Source: SABY01 sp964593705
GTDB taxonomy: Bacteria > Bacteroidota > Bacteroidia > Bacteroidales > 4484-276
Direction: 5' to 3'
Assembly: GCA_964593705.1 (NCBI GenBank)
Contig: CAZQIV010000007.1
Location: 1-64,000, forward strand
Length of the DNA stretch: 64,000 nt
Shown: positions 9,588 through 17,618 of the stretch, one piece after another
Layout of the letters: every line of letters starts with the position of its first letter
Numbering within the stretch: position 1 is the first letter of the stretch
Notes under the pieces: model-generated
What the model saw: the letters and a program-made list of their open reading frames with translations, nothing else
The model's database searches: none
Told to the model about the DNA's origin: nothing
Translations under genes and position numbers: made by a program

Positions 9588-10097
9588 GTCCTTTATTTAT
9601 TTGTTTCGTACAAATGTAGAGAAAATGTTTCAATTGTTAAAAATGAGCGAATAATTTAGCTGCAATAAAACCATGCTAAAAAAGGAAATGCTTAGATTTT
9701 AAAGCGCTGCTGCATGGTTAAATTGATGTGTTTGTAAACCAACCGGCTTGCAAGTACAGAACTCCTGACCCGTTAGTTTAAAATCAAATAGACATCATAC
9801 TGTTGTCGTAATTCAATATGTCGCAAATAGAATCTTTTACATATTCATTTTTTCTTTGTGTTTCTTTGAGTCTTGGTGTCTTGGTGGCTATTTCTTATAA
9901 AATTGCCACAAGGCTCAAAGGCACTCCCGATAGGGATACCCGCTTCGCGAGGCGAGCCTTTGGTAAAAGTATCCAAGTGTATCTGATGCGACATAACAAC
10001 TACGACAAGTCAGGATTTCTGAAGTTAGCCCTTATTATACGGATTAAAACGAAAAATCCCTGCAAGTTTATCGTTTGCAGGGATTTTAAAATTAATA
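9588..10097. other. gene-free intergenic region
   Basis: No coding sequence that I can support. A reading frame crossing this stretch runs antisense into the acyl-CoA dehydrogenase gene and has no protein-like features. Near 9850-9895 there is a repetitive TTTGTGTTTCTTTGAGTCTT phrase, and around 9920-9965 GC-rich words of the dispersed-repeat type. Confidence 0.4.
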
Positions 10098-10148
10098 TTG
10101 AGTGTAGTCTAAAAACCCCAATACTACTGATTTTTAGACTGGTCTCAA
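10098..10148. repeat. family B inverted-repeat element, minimal copy
   Basis: Ends TTGAGTGTAGTCTAAAAA and TTTTTAGACTGGTCTCAA are imperfect inverted repeats (16 of 18 positions). The same ends bound the larger element at 39435-39605, and half copies lie near 48966 and 62533. This copy is only 51 bases and lies 15 bases beyond the acyl-CoA dehydrogenase stop, so it may also act as a transcription terminator. Confidence 0.6.
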
Positions 10149-10162
10149 TACTTATTTCAGCA

Positions 10163-11308
10163 TTATTCTTTCAGAATGCTCTTCGAAATCACGAGGCGTT
10201 GTATTTGGTTGGTACCTTCATAAATCTGGCAGAGCTTGGCATCGCGCATCATCTTTTCTACGCCAAAGTCCCAGGTGTAGCCATCGCCACCCATTGCCTG
10301 TACAGCATCGGTTGTAACTTCCATGCCGATATCGGAGGCATAAAGTTTCGACATTGCTGAAAGTTTATTCAGTTTTTTCTTGTCATAATCGTAAGCCCAA
10401 GCAGCATTCCAGGTTAATAATCTTGCGGTTTCGATTTTTGTAGCCATATCGGCCAGCATAAAACCAATGGCCTGGTTGGCAACAATGGGCTTGCCGAACT
10501 GCCTCCGGTTCTTGGTCCATTCTTTTGCAGTTTCGTAAGCTGCACGCGCATTTCCAACACTAAGTGCTGCAACTCCTGTACGGGTACGGTCGAAGGTTTT
10601 CATAGCGATGATAAATCCGTAGCCTTCGTCGCCAATTCGGTTTGCTTCAGGGATTTCCACATCGTGAAACTCAATTTCATTTTGCACACTGGCTTTTTGT
10701 CCCATTTTTTTAAGATGGGGTTTCATCACCACACCGGGCGAATCGGTAGGAACCAAAAATGCTGTGAGGCTTCGCGATCCTTTTTCAGGATTGGTCATCG
10801 CGAACACGGTAATAAAGGTGGAAGCCTCGGCATTGGTGATAAAGCGTTTATGGCCATTCAAAATATACTTATCACCATGTTTAATAGCCGTAGATTTGAT
10901 ACCCTGCACATCGGAGCCGGCTTCGGGTTCGGTAAGGCCATAAGCTGCCACACCCTTTACTTCGTTGATGAGGCCAAAGTATTTTTTCTTTTGTTCCTCG
11001 CTGGCAGCAAGGTAGAGTGGCGTGAGGGCAAGTGTGTTGGCATCAATAGAAATCCCAATACCAATACATCCGGCACCAAGTTCTTCTGATGCAAAAACAC
11101 CATCGAGTAAGGAATGGTCGTGCCCGCCATAAATTTTTGGCATGGGGCCATTCATGATCTTTTCGTCATAAGCGGCTTTTACCACTTCCCAGGGGAATTC
11201 AGCCAGTTCGTCATACTTTAATCTGTTGGGGATGATCCACCTTTGGGCGAAGTCGCGATATTTTTCGACTATCTTCTCCTGCTCAGGTGTAGGTGAGAAA
11301 TTTATCAT
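10163..11308 (-). CDS. acyl-CoA dehydrogenase
   Basis: Flavin-dependent enzyme that introduces the alpha-beta double bond into acyl-CoA in beta-oxidation or amino-acid breakdown, passing electrons to electron-transfer flavoprotein. The 381-residue length and all domains fit: N-terminal helical domain, the FAD/substrate signature AYGLTEPEAGSD, the middle beta domain, and the C-terminal signature QAMGGDGYTWDFGVEKMMRD. The catalytic glutamate is present as Glu364 in IYEGTNQIQR, the position used by short- and medium-chain enzymes. Substrate chain length cannot be fixed. The gene stands alone, with a family B hairpin just downstream and a family A element upstream. Confidence 0.95.
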   Translation of the reverse strand: MINFSPTPEQEKIVEKYRDFAQRWIIPNRLKYDELAEFPWEVVKAAYDEKIMNGPMPKIYGGHDHSLLDGVFASEELGAGCIGIGISIDANTLALTPLYLAASEEQKKKYFGLINEVKGVAAYGLTEPEAGSDVQGIKSTAIKHGDKYILNGHKRFITNAEASTFITVFAMTNPEKGSRSLTAFLVPTDSPGVVMKPHLKKMGQKASVQNEIEFHDVEIPEANRIGDEGYGFIIAMKTFDRTRTGVAALSVGNARAAYETAKEWTKNRRQFGKPIVANQAIGFMLADMATKIETARLLTWNAAWAYDYDKKKLNKLSAMSKLYASDIGMEVTTDAVQAMGGDGYTWDFGVEKMMRDAKLCQIYEGTNQIQRLVISKSILKE

Positions 11309-11343
11309 AGTATAAAAATTAAGGTTAGTTAAATTTTGTCATA

Positions 11344-11480
11344 ATTAGTGTGCGTCCAAAAAGTCGTCATATTTCAATAACAAAAAAAACCTCCCGCAGA
11401 TTTCGCTGATTAGCGCTGATTTTTTTTCTGCGAAGATCTGCGTAATCTGCGGGAAAATTACCAAAAAGACGAATACTAAT
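11344..11480. mobile_element. MITE-like element, family A, copy 2
   Basis: Ends ATTAGTGTGCGTCC and GACGAATACTAAT form a terminal inverted repeat. The core is the imperfect palindrome CCCGCAGATTTCGCTGATTA followed by its near complement, the same core as the copies at 47438 and 50880. It lies between the acyl-CoA dehydrogenase start and the TonB-C gene. Confidence 0.65.
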
Positions 11481-11549
11481 TAAAGTTAGCAAATTTAAAA
11501 AAAACTGGTTTGGTTTGTATGTCAAGTGTGTATTAAATTCAGTTTTCCT

Positions 11550-11557
11550 TACATTTG
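11550..11557 (+). promoter_or_regulatory. candidate -7 box of the TonB-C gene
   Basis: TACATTTG matches the Bacteroidota primary sigma factor -7 consensus TAnnTTTG and lies 14 bases before the ATG at 11572. No clear -33 TTTG at the right distance. Confidence 0.4.
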
Positions 11558-11571
11558 TTAAAATTCTAATT

Positions 11572-12006
11572 ATGAAAGATCAACACAGAGAGAAAAAGTT
11601 TATCAACCTGCCCGAATACCCCGGAGGGAAAAAAGCTTTCCAGGAGTTTATTCGTAAAAACCTGAAATATCCTGTCAAAGCTCTCGAAAATAAGATAGAG
11701 GGGACGGTGCATGTAAAATACAGGGTTGACGGCTTAGGCCGGGTAATTGAAACAGAGGTAACGCATGGTATTGGGAACGGCTGCGATGAAGAAGCCATAA
11801 GAGTGGTAAAATTGTTAAAGTATGGAAAAGCAAAAAACCGTGGTGTGAGGGTTACCGCCTCCATGCGAACGAAGATAAATTTCAAATTTCCTGAAAAGGC
11901 AACGATTCAATACAATTATGTGAAAACAAAAAAATCTACAAGCAAACCCGAAGAAAAACTCAAGAAAAAGGATGGGGAATCTTATGGGTATAGTATTAGT
12001 TATTAG
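11572..12006 (+). CDS. TonB C-terminal domain protein (energy-transducer-like)
   Basis: A 144-residue protein made mostly of a TonB C-terminal domain: PEYPGGKKAFQEFIRKNLKY, then the variant GTVHVKYRVDGLGRVIETEV, then CDEEAIRVVKLLKYGK. This is the PGG...YP...G.V.V.F.V...G.I family signature seen in Bacteroidota TonB-like and secreted PGGxxxF proteins. There is no N-terminal membrane anchor after choosing ATG 11572, so it is not a classical TonB; the tail is rich in lysine and serine. Upstream codons to 11515 would add a sequence that overlaps the promoter, hence the later start. It may be a soluble or secreted relative whose partner is unknown. The gene ends in a short run of TTAGTTATTAGT repeats. 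Confidence 0.7.
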   Translation: MKDQHREKKFINLPEYPGGKKAFQEFIRKNLKYPVKALENKIEGTVHVKYRVDGLGRVIETEVTHGIGNGCDEEAIRVVKLLKYGKAKNRGVRVTASMRTKINFKFPEKATIQYNYVKTKKSTSKPEEKLKKKDGESYGYSISY

Positions 12007-12122
12007 TTAATAGTTATTAGTTATTCGTTAATGGTCATTAAACTTTACAACCTTTTCAGGATTATGAGTTTGAATTCCTAATGAAGTATGGGATTGCTCC
12101 AGAAAAATGCCATTGGCATCTT

Positions 12123-12155
12123 AACCCTGACAGGGTTTAAAACCCTGTCAGGGTT
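12123..12155. terminator. self-complementary hairpin at the uvrA-like 3' end
   Basis: AACCCTGACAGGGTT at 12123-12137 pairs perfectly with 12141-12155; each arm is itself nearly palindromic. The TGA stop of the UvrA-like gene lies inside the right arm. It could stop transcription from that side; the same word is a common dispersed repeat in Bacteroidota. Confidence 0.5.
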
Positions 12156-15100
12156 TAATTCCAACAATCTCCCCTCCATTTTCTCCGCCTTCAGGACCCA
12201 ATTCAATTTCCAAATCCGCAGCATTGATAAGATCCATGTTGTGCTCTATAATCAGTAAGGTGTGCCCCTGTTCTATCAATTTCCTAAAAAGTTTCATCAG
12301 CACTTCCACATCCCGAAAATGCAGCCCTGTTGTGGGCTCGTCAAACAGGTAGAGGTTTTGACCTTTGGCAGGATGCATAATTTCTTTGGCAAGTTTGAGC
12401 CGCTGCAACTCGCCTCCCGAAAGCGTGTTGGTTGACTGTCCCAGCCTGAGGTAGCCCAGCCCAACCTCATTCAGCATTTCAAGCGCCTGCTTTATTTTTA
12501 GATGGAAATTAAAAAAGTGTATGGCTTGTTGGATGGTCATTTCCAAAATATCGAAAATATTTTTGCCCTCAACCCGGCATGATAAAACCTGTGCCTTGTA
12601 TCTTTTCCCCTGACATTCGTCGCAGTTTACCCACACATGCGAAACGAAATCGAGGCTGATTTTTATTTTGCCCTGGCCCTGGCATTTTTCGCAGCGCCCT
12701 CCTTTGGTGTTGAACGAAAAATGTGTTTTCTTTAAATTCAATAAGCCTGCTTCCGGCGTTTTTGCAAACACATCCCTGATATTGTCAAAAATTCCTGTGT
12801 AAGTCATGGCGTTGCTCACCTGGCTGGTAGAAATTTGTTCCTGATTTACTACCAGAATTTCATCAAAGTGTTCGAGACCTTCTATTTTTTCACAGCCAAC
12901 AGGCCTGCCATTTTTTGCGCTTGCCGCAACAACATCAAACAATAAAGTGGATTTGCCACTTCCAGAAACGCCGCTGATGGCAACCATTTTGCCCGATGGG
13001 ATTTTTACATCAATATTTTTAAGGTTATGGGCATAGGCCGATTTTATTGTGATGTATTTCGAAGGCGTAGCCTCTTCATTAAAAATATTTTCAGCATGAT
13101 TTTCCAAAGTTTCCTTTTGAAGATATTTGCCCGTTATTGAGACCGGGTTTTGAATAATTTCCCGTGGATTTCCTGTGGCGACAAGCTCACCCCCGTTTTC
13201 GCCGGCACCCGGGCCAAGCTCGATAAGATGGTCGGCGGCAAGCATCACATCACGGTCATGCTCTACAACTACAACAGTATTTCCCATGTCGCGCAACTGC
13301 CTGATTATTTTCATGAGTTTTGCCGTATCGCGGGAGTGCAGGCCAATGGTAGGCTCATCCAGCACAAAAGTTACATCGGTGAGACCGTTGCCCAATTGTG
13401 AAGCCAGGCTCACACGCTGCGTTTCACCGCCGGAAAGCGTTGATGCTTTGCGGCTGACCGAAAGATAGCCAAGCCCCAGGTTTTTAAGTATATCTAATTT
13501 TTGCAAAACTTCCTCACGGATTTGTTTTGAAATTTCAATTTGTGTGGTATCTAATGCCAGGTTTTCTCCTATTGGGATTACTGCTGCAAAGCCTTTAAAA
13601 AAGCTGATTGCTTTTTCAATACTTAAATCCGAAAGTTCCGAAATAGTTTTATTTGCCACCAAATAATCCAAAGTCCCGGCATTAAGCCTTGAACCTTTGC
13701 ATCGTGGGCACAGGTCATGTTTCATAAGTACCATCATCGAATCGCCCCGTTGATCAGCATGTTTGCGATTATATTCTTCGTTGATCAAATTCACAAACCC
13801 TTGCCATTTGCCTTTAAAATTGTGCTCGCCTTCACGTTTTCCCCGTTTATAGACCCAGGTAATTTCATACACATCCTCACCTGTTCCAAACATTGCCACC
13901 TTTTTTTCATCATGAGATAAATCTTCCCAGGGCTTTTCAAAATCAAAACCATTACGTTTACCCGCAGCATTTAAAGTATGGATGTACTGTCCGAAAGGAT
14001 CACCATAAAACTTACCCCATTTATGGCCCTTCATAGCACCTTCGGCGAAGGATTTTTCAGGATTGGTAATCAATTTTTCGGGGTCGGCCACCGTGATCTC
14101 GCCCAGGCCGTCACAAATGTTGCAGGCTCCATGTTGGTGATTAAAAGAAAATAGTGAAGCCAAAGGTTTCGGATTTCCCGTATTAGATTTCCCGATACGC
14201 GAATACAGCAAGCGGTATAAATCGTATAATCCGGTCATGGTACCGAGGGTAGAACGTAAGCCGCCTTTTGTGCCCTGACGGTTGATTGCAATTACAGGAG
14301 TTATGCCATGCACCTCATCAAAGTCGGCTTTGGCCTGCATCCCGATTTGTGTTCGCACATACGGAGAGAAGCTTTCCAAAAAGCGGTTGCGCCCCTCGGC
14401 ATAAAGCGTATCGAAGGCAAGCGATGATTTTCCACTGCCCGAAACTCCGGTAATAACAGTGATTTTATTTTTTGGAATATCAACATCAATACTTTTCAGA
14501 TTGTGTGTGCTAACCCCCTTGAAACTTATACTATCATGCGTGTTGACAGTCGAAACTATATTTTCAATTTCTTTATTTTGATGATTAAAATATTGGTTCA
14601 AAGCCTGCCCGGTCAGGGATTGCTTTTCATGCAAAATCGCGGAAGGCGAACCCTGAAAGATCAGCTTACCGCCTGCTTTTCCACTGCCTGGGCCAAGGTC
14701 GATAATATGATTGGCAGCGGCAATTACTCCGGGATGATGTTCGATCACAATTACTGTATTTCCATTTTCTACCAGGCCTTTCAGCGATTGAAGCAGCACT
14801 TTAACATCTGCATTGTGAAGGCCAACCGTGGGTTCATCCAAAATATAAAGTGTGTGGGCCGATGCCGGCTTTGAGAGTTCAGTGGCCAATTTTACACGTT
14901 GTGCTTCGCCGCCGCTCAGGGTTGTGGAGCGCTGCCCCAGTTTTAAATAGCCAAGCCCCAAGTCATCAAGTGTTTTAACAATGCGATATATTTTGGGCTG
15001 ATCGCTAAAGAAATCCACTGCTTCCGAAATACTCAATTCGAGAATTTCATAAATGTTTTTTTGTTGAAACCTAATTTCTAAGGTTTCCTCGTTAAAACGC

Positions 15101-17025
15101 TTGCCATTACATGCATCACAAATAATTTCCACATCGCCCAAAAAGTGCATGCCTACCTGCTGGAAGCCGGCACCCTGACATTTTTCGCATCGCCCGCCAA
15201 CCACATTAAAAGAGAACCTGCCTTTTTTCCAGCCACGCTGTTTCGATTCGGGGAGGGTAGCAAAAACATCCCTGATGTGGTCGGATAAATTGGTGTAGGT
15301 GGCGGGATTGCTACGCGGCGTTTTACCGATGGGCGCCTGATCTATCATCACCACTTTCTTAATGGTTTCCCATCCGGAAATATTTTCATGTTTTCCGGGC
15401 CAGGCTGTGGAACCATGCAGCTTCATCTTCAGAAATCGGGCAAGAATGGTTTGGGTTAGCGTAGATTTGCCGGCACCGGAAACTCCCGTTACCACATTAT
15501 AATCCGCCAAATGAAAATCAACATTAATACTTTTCAGATTATTTTCTGATGCGCCTTCAATCGAGATGAGGCCGCCGGATGATTTATTAGCATCTGAAAA
15601 ATTGAAGAATTCTTTTCCACCTAAAAAAGCAAGGGTTTTACTTTTAACGTTATTTAATCCTGATAAAGAACGTAGGGATGAATTCACCAAAACTTCCCCG
15701 CCATCCACACCGGCTCCCGGGCCAATGTCGATGACATGATCGGCATGTTGCAGGTATTCGTCATCGTGCTCAACCACAATCACAGTGTTTCCGTTATTGC
15801 GCAAAGATTTTAGCACCGCTATCATTTTTTGGTTTTCGGTGGGATGCAGCCCGATGGAGGGCTCATCGAAAATATACAAAACACCCTGGAGATTTGAAGT
15901 AACCTGGGTTGCCAAACGCAATCGCTGGCTCTCGCCTCCCGAAAGTGAGGTGGATTCCCGATTTATTTGCAGATAGCCTGTTCCAAGCTTTTCGAGTAGT
16001 TCCACTTTCGACAAAATTTCGTTTGTGAGTGGTTCAGCAATATCATTTTTCTGAGGGCTCAACTTGTATTCCTTAAAAAAGACACCCAGTTCGGTAAGCG
16101 AAAGTGCGGATAGTTCGGCAATATTTTTTTCATGCCAATATACCGACAGGGCATTATTGTTCAATCGTTTTCCGTGGCAGGCGCTGCAGCTCTCCGACCT
16201 TACAAAACGGAGAATGTTTTTGTTGCGATCGCGTTTGAGAATTTCTGCCATCACCGGAATTACTCCTTTATAAAAACCGGTATCGCGGGGTTTGGCCGTG
16301 ATGCCACTCCACTTCATGCGCGATTCGAGGGTATGTTTCCCGAAAGGGATTTCAATTTTGTTGCTCCCAAAAAAAACAACATCTTTTTGTTCGGGAGTTA
16401 ATTCTTTCCATGGGATATCCACATTAAAACCCTCGGCACGACACACCTCATCCAGCACATCCATAGTTACCTGCGAGTAAATAATATAACCGTTGGGAGC
16501 GGTAATCACAAAAGCGCCTTCGCGCAACGATTTGTTTTTGTCAGCCACAATAAGCTCCGGGTCTATCCTGTCCTCCACACCCAGGCCATTACAATGGGGG
16601 CAGGCTCCGGCAGGAGAATTGAACGAAAAAAGGTTCTTGTCGATTTTAAAAACAGGGTTCTCAATTTCAGATTTTCCCAATCGGGCAAACAATAAGCGCA
16701 AATAATCGTAAATGCCTGTAATAGTGCCAACGGTGGAGCGCGGATTGCGGATCACAGTTTTTTGATTGACAGCGATGGCTGGCGAAAGGCCTTCGATTTT
16801 TTCAACATCGGGTTTTTTCATCTTACCCAAAAACTGGCGGGCATACGAAGAAAAAGTTCCCAGGTAGCGATTTTCGGCTTCGCGATAAATTACATCATAC
16901 ACCAACGATGACTTGCCCGAGCCGGAAACCCCGGTAACTACAACTAATTTGTTTTTAGGGATTTCGAGCGAAATATTTTTAAGATTATTCTCGGAAGCGT
17001 TCTGTATTATTATTTTGGATGACAT
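12148..17025 (-). CDS. tandem UvrA-like protein with four ABC ATPase modules
   Basis: About 1625 residues made of two complete UvrA-like halves joined end to end. Each half has two Walker A loops (GVSGSGKSS, GVSGAGKST; GVSGSGKSS, GVSGSGKST), two LSGGE signatures (SLSGGESQR, TLSGGEAQR, TLSGGETQR, TLSGGELQR) and two Walker B segments (FDEPSIGLH, LDEPTVGLH, LDEPTIGLH, FDEPTTGLH). CxxC pairs typical of UvrA zinc modules occur eight times (for example CPHCNG, CEKCQG, CDECQG). Each half is about 810 residues, shorter than the 940 of housekeeping UvrA, suggesting that the UvrB-binding region is reduced, as in UvrA2-type paralogues. A single chain could form the four-ATPase assembly that UvrA makes as a dimer. 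The start at ATG 17025 is chosen because a promoter overlaps the upstream codons. Likely role: damage sensing, or drug or DNA-adduct protection, rather than canonical excision. Confidence 0.92.
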   Translation of the reverse strand: MSSKIIIQNASENNLKNISLEIPKNKLVVVTGVSGSGKSSLVYDVIYREAENRYLGTFSSYARQFLGKMKKPDVEKIEGLSPAIAVNQKTVIRNPRSTVGTITGIYDYLRLLFARLGKSEIENPVFKIDKNLFSFNSPAGACPHCNGLGVEDRIDPELIVADKNKSLREGAFVITAPNGYIIYSQVTMDVLDEVCRAEGFNVDIPWKELTPEQKDVVFFGSNKIEIPFGKHTLESRMKWSGITAKPRDTGFYKGVIPVMAEILKRDRNKNILRFVRSESCSACHGKRLNNNALSVYWHEKNIAELSALSLTELGVFFKEYKLSPQKNDIAEPLTNEILSKVELLEKLGTGYLQINRESTSLSGGESQRLRLATQVTSNLQGVLYIFDEPSIGLHPTENQKMIAVLKSLRNNGNTVIVVEHDDEYLQHADHVIDIGPGAGVDGGEVLVNSSLRSLSGLNNVKSKTLAFLGGKEFFNFSDANKSSGGLISIEGASENNLKSINVDFHLADYNVVTGVSGAGKSTLTQTILARFLKMKLHGSTAWPGKHENISGWETIKKVVMIDQAPIGKTPRSNPATYTNLSDHIRDVFATLPESKQRGWKKGRFSFNVVGGRCEKCQGAGFQQVGMHFLGDVEIICDACNGKRFNEETLEIRFQQKNIYEILELSISEAVDFFSDQPKIYRIVKTLDDLGLGYLKLGQRSTTLSGGEAQRVKLATELSKPASAHTLYILDEPTVGLHNADVKVLLQSLKGLVENGNTVIVIEHHPGVIAAANHIIDLGPGSGKAGGKLIFQGSPSAILHEKQSLTGQALNQYFNHQNKEIENIVSTVNTHDSISFKGVSTHNLKSIDVDIPKNKITVITGVSGSGKSSLAFDTLYAEGRNRFLESFSPYVRTQIGMQAKADFDEVHGITPVIAINRQGTKGGLRSTLGTMTGLYDLYRLLYSRIGKSNTGNPKPLASLFSFNHQHGACNICDGLGEITVADPEKLITNPEKSFAEGAMKGHKWGKFYGDPFGQYIHTLNAAGKRNGFDFEKPWEDLSHDEKKVAMFGTGEDVYEITWVYKRGKREGEHNFKGKWQGFVNLINEEYNRKHADQRGDSMMVLMKHDLCPRCKGSRLNAGTLDYLVANKTISELSDLSIEKAISFFKGFAAVIPIGENLALDTTQIEISKQIREEVLQKLDILKNLGLGYLSVSRKASTLSGGETQRVSLASQLGNGLTDVTFVLDEPTIGLHSRDTAKLMKIIRQLRDMGNTVVVVEHDRDVMLAADHLIELGPGAGENGGELVATGNPREIIQNPVSITGKYLQKETLENHAENIFNEEATPSKYITIKSAYAHNLKNIDVKIPSGKMVAISGVSGSGKSTLLFDVVAASAKNGRPVGCEKIEGLEHFDEILVVNQEQISTSQVSNAMTYTGIFDNIRDVFAKTPEAGLLNLKKTHFSFNTKGGRCEKCQGQGKIKISLDFVSHVWVNCDECQGKRYKAQVLSCRVEGKNIFDILEMTIQQAIHFFNFHLKIKQALEMLNEVGLGYLRLGQSTNTLSGGELQRLKLAKEIMHPAKGQNLYLFDEPTTGLHFRDVEVLMKLFRKLIEQGHTLLIIEHNMDLINAADLEIELGPEGGENGGEIVGIKP

Positions 17026-17042
17026 ACTTTTCAAATTTTGCT

Positions 17043-17072
17043 GCAAAGATCGGATTTTACTGTGGAAGCAAA
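17043..17072 (-). promoter_or_regulatory. promoter of the tandem UvrA-like gene
   Basis: On the minus strand a TTTG (17072-17069) is followed after 18 bases by GATCTTTG (17050-17043) and GCAGC, close to the Bacteroidota -33 TTTG / -7 TAnnTTTG arrangement. The ATG at 17025 follows by 17 bases, giving a short leader. Confidence 0.55.
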
Positions 17073-17159
17073 TGCATGGATTTGAAAGCGTGTAAAACCC
17101 TAAATAAATTGGATCTACAACTATTTTTGTGGATGTAAATATGGGCTATTACTGTACAT

Positions 17160-17530
17160 AGATTTTTCAGTCACCGAATGGTCGGGATCCCGCATGTGCG
17201 GGACTTCGCTCCTTACAAATGACAACTTTTTGTAAAACGTTGAAAACCCTACTATTAAATAGACCTCTCAGTCCCCGAATGGTCGGGGCAGGCTGCAAGC
17301 TCCATCGAGGTGACAAAACTCCCGGTATGGTGGTGGGAGGAGGGGAATCGGGCGCTTCGCGCCCGATTCCCCTCCTCCCAAATCAACGCATGGTCAGGGT
17401 CATTTCGACCAAAAAACGTAGCGAAGCAAGTTTTGCCGGGAGAAATCTATTAACAAATTTCTATCACTATTATTTGTCATCAATAACTACTAAATCATTC
17501 ATATTTTACTTTCCACTAAATTCGGAATAA
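17160..17530. repeat. dispersed repeat region with 21-bp perfect hairpin
   Basis: Arms 17335-17355 and 17359-17379 are perfectly complementary (GGGAGGAGGGGAATCGGGCG and on), with a TTC loop. Downstream, CATTTCGACCAAAAAACGTA and GGGAGAAATCTATT are words of a dispersed family that recurs, with a different 20-bp hairpin, at 43873-44010 and, without it, near 47932-48010. No gene is seen between 17073 and 17618. Confidence 0.55.
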
Positions 17531-17618
17531 CACCAAAAAAGTGAGCTATTAATTTGGAAAGATAAATGATACTTCATATTTTTACGCCTAAAAAATACGC
17601 ATCAAAAAAATAAACACC

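Noticed and set aside
9818..10360. 180-codon plus-strand frame
   Set aside because: Its second half is antisense to the acyl-CoA dehydrogenase and its first half runs through dispersed repeats and a family B hairpin.
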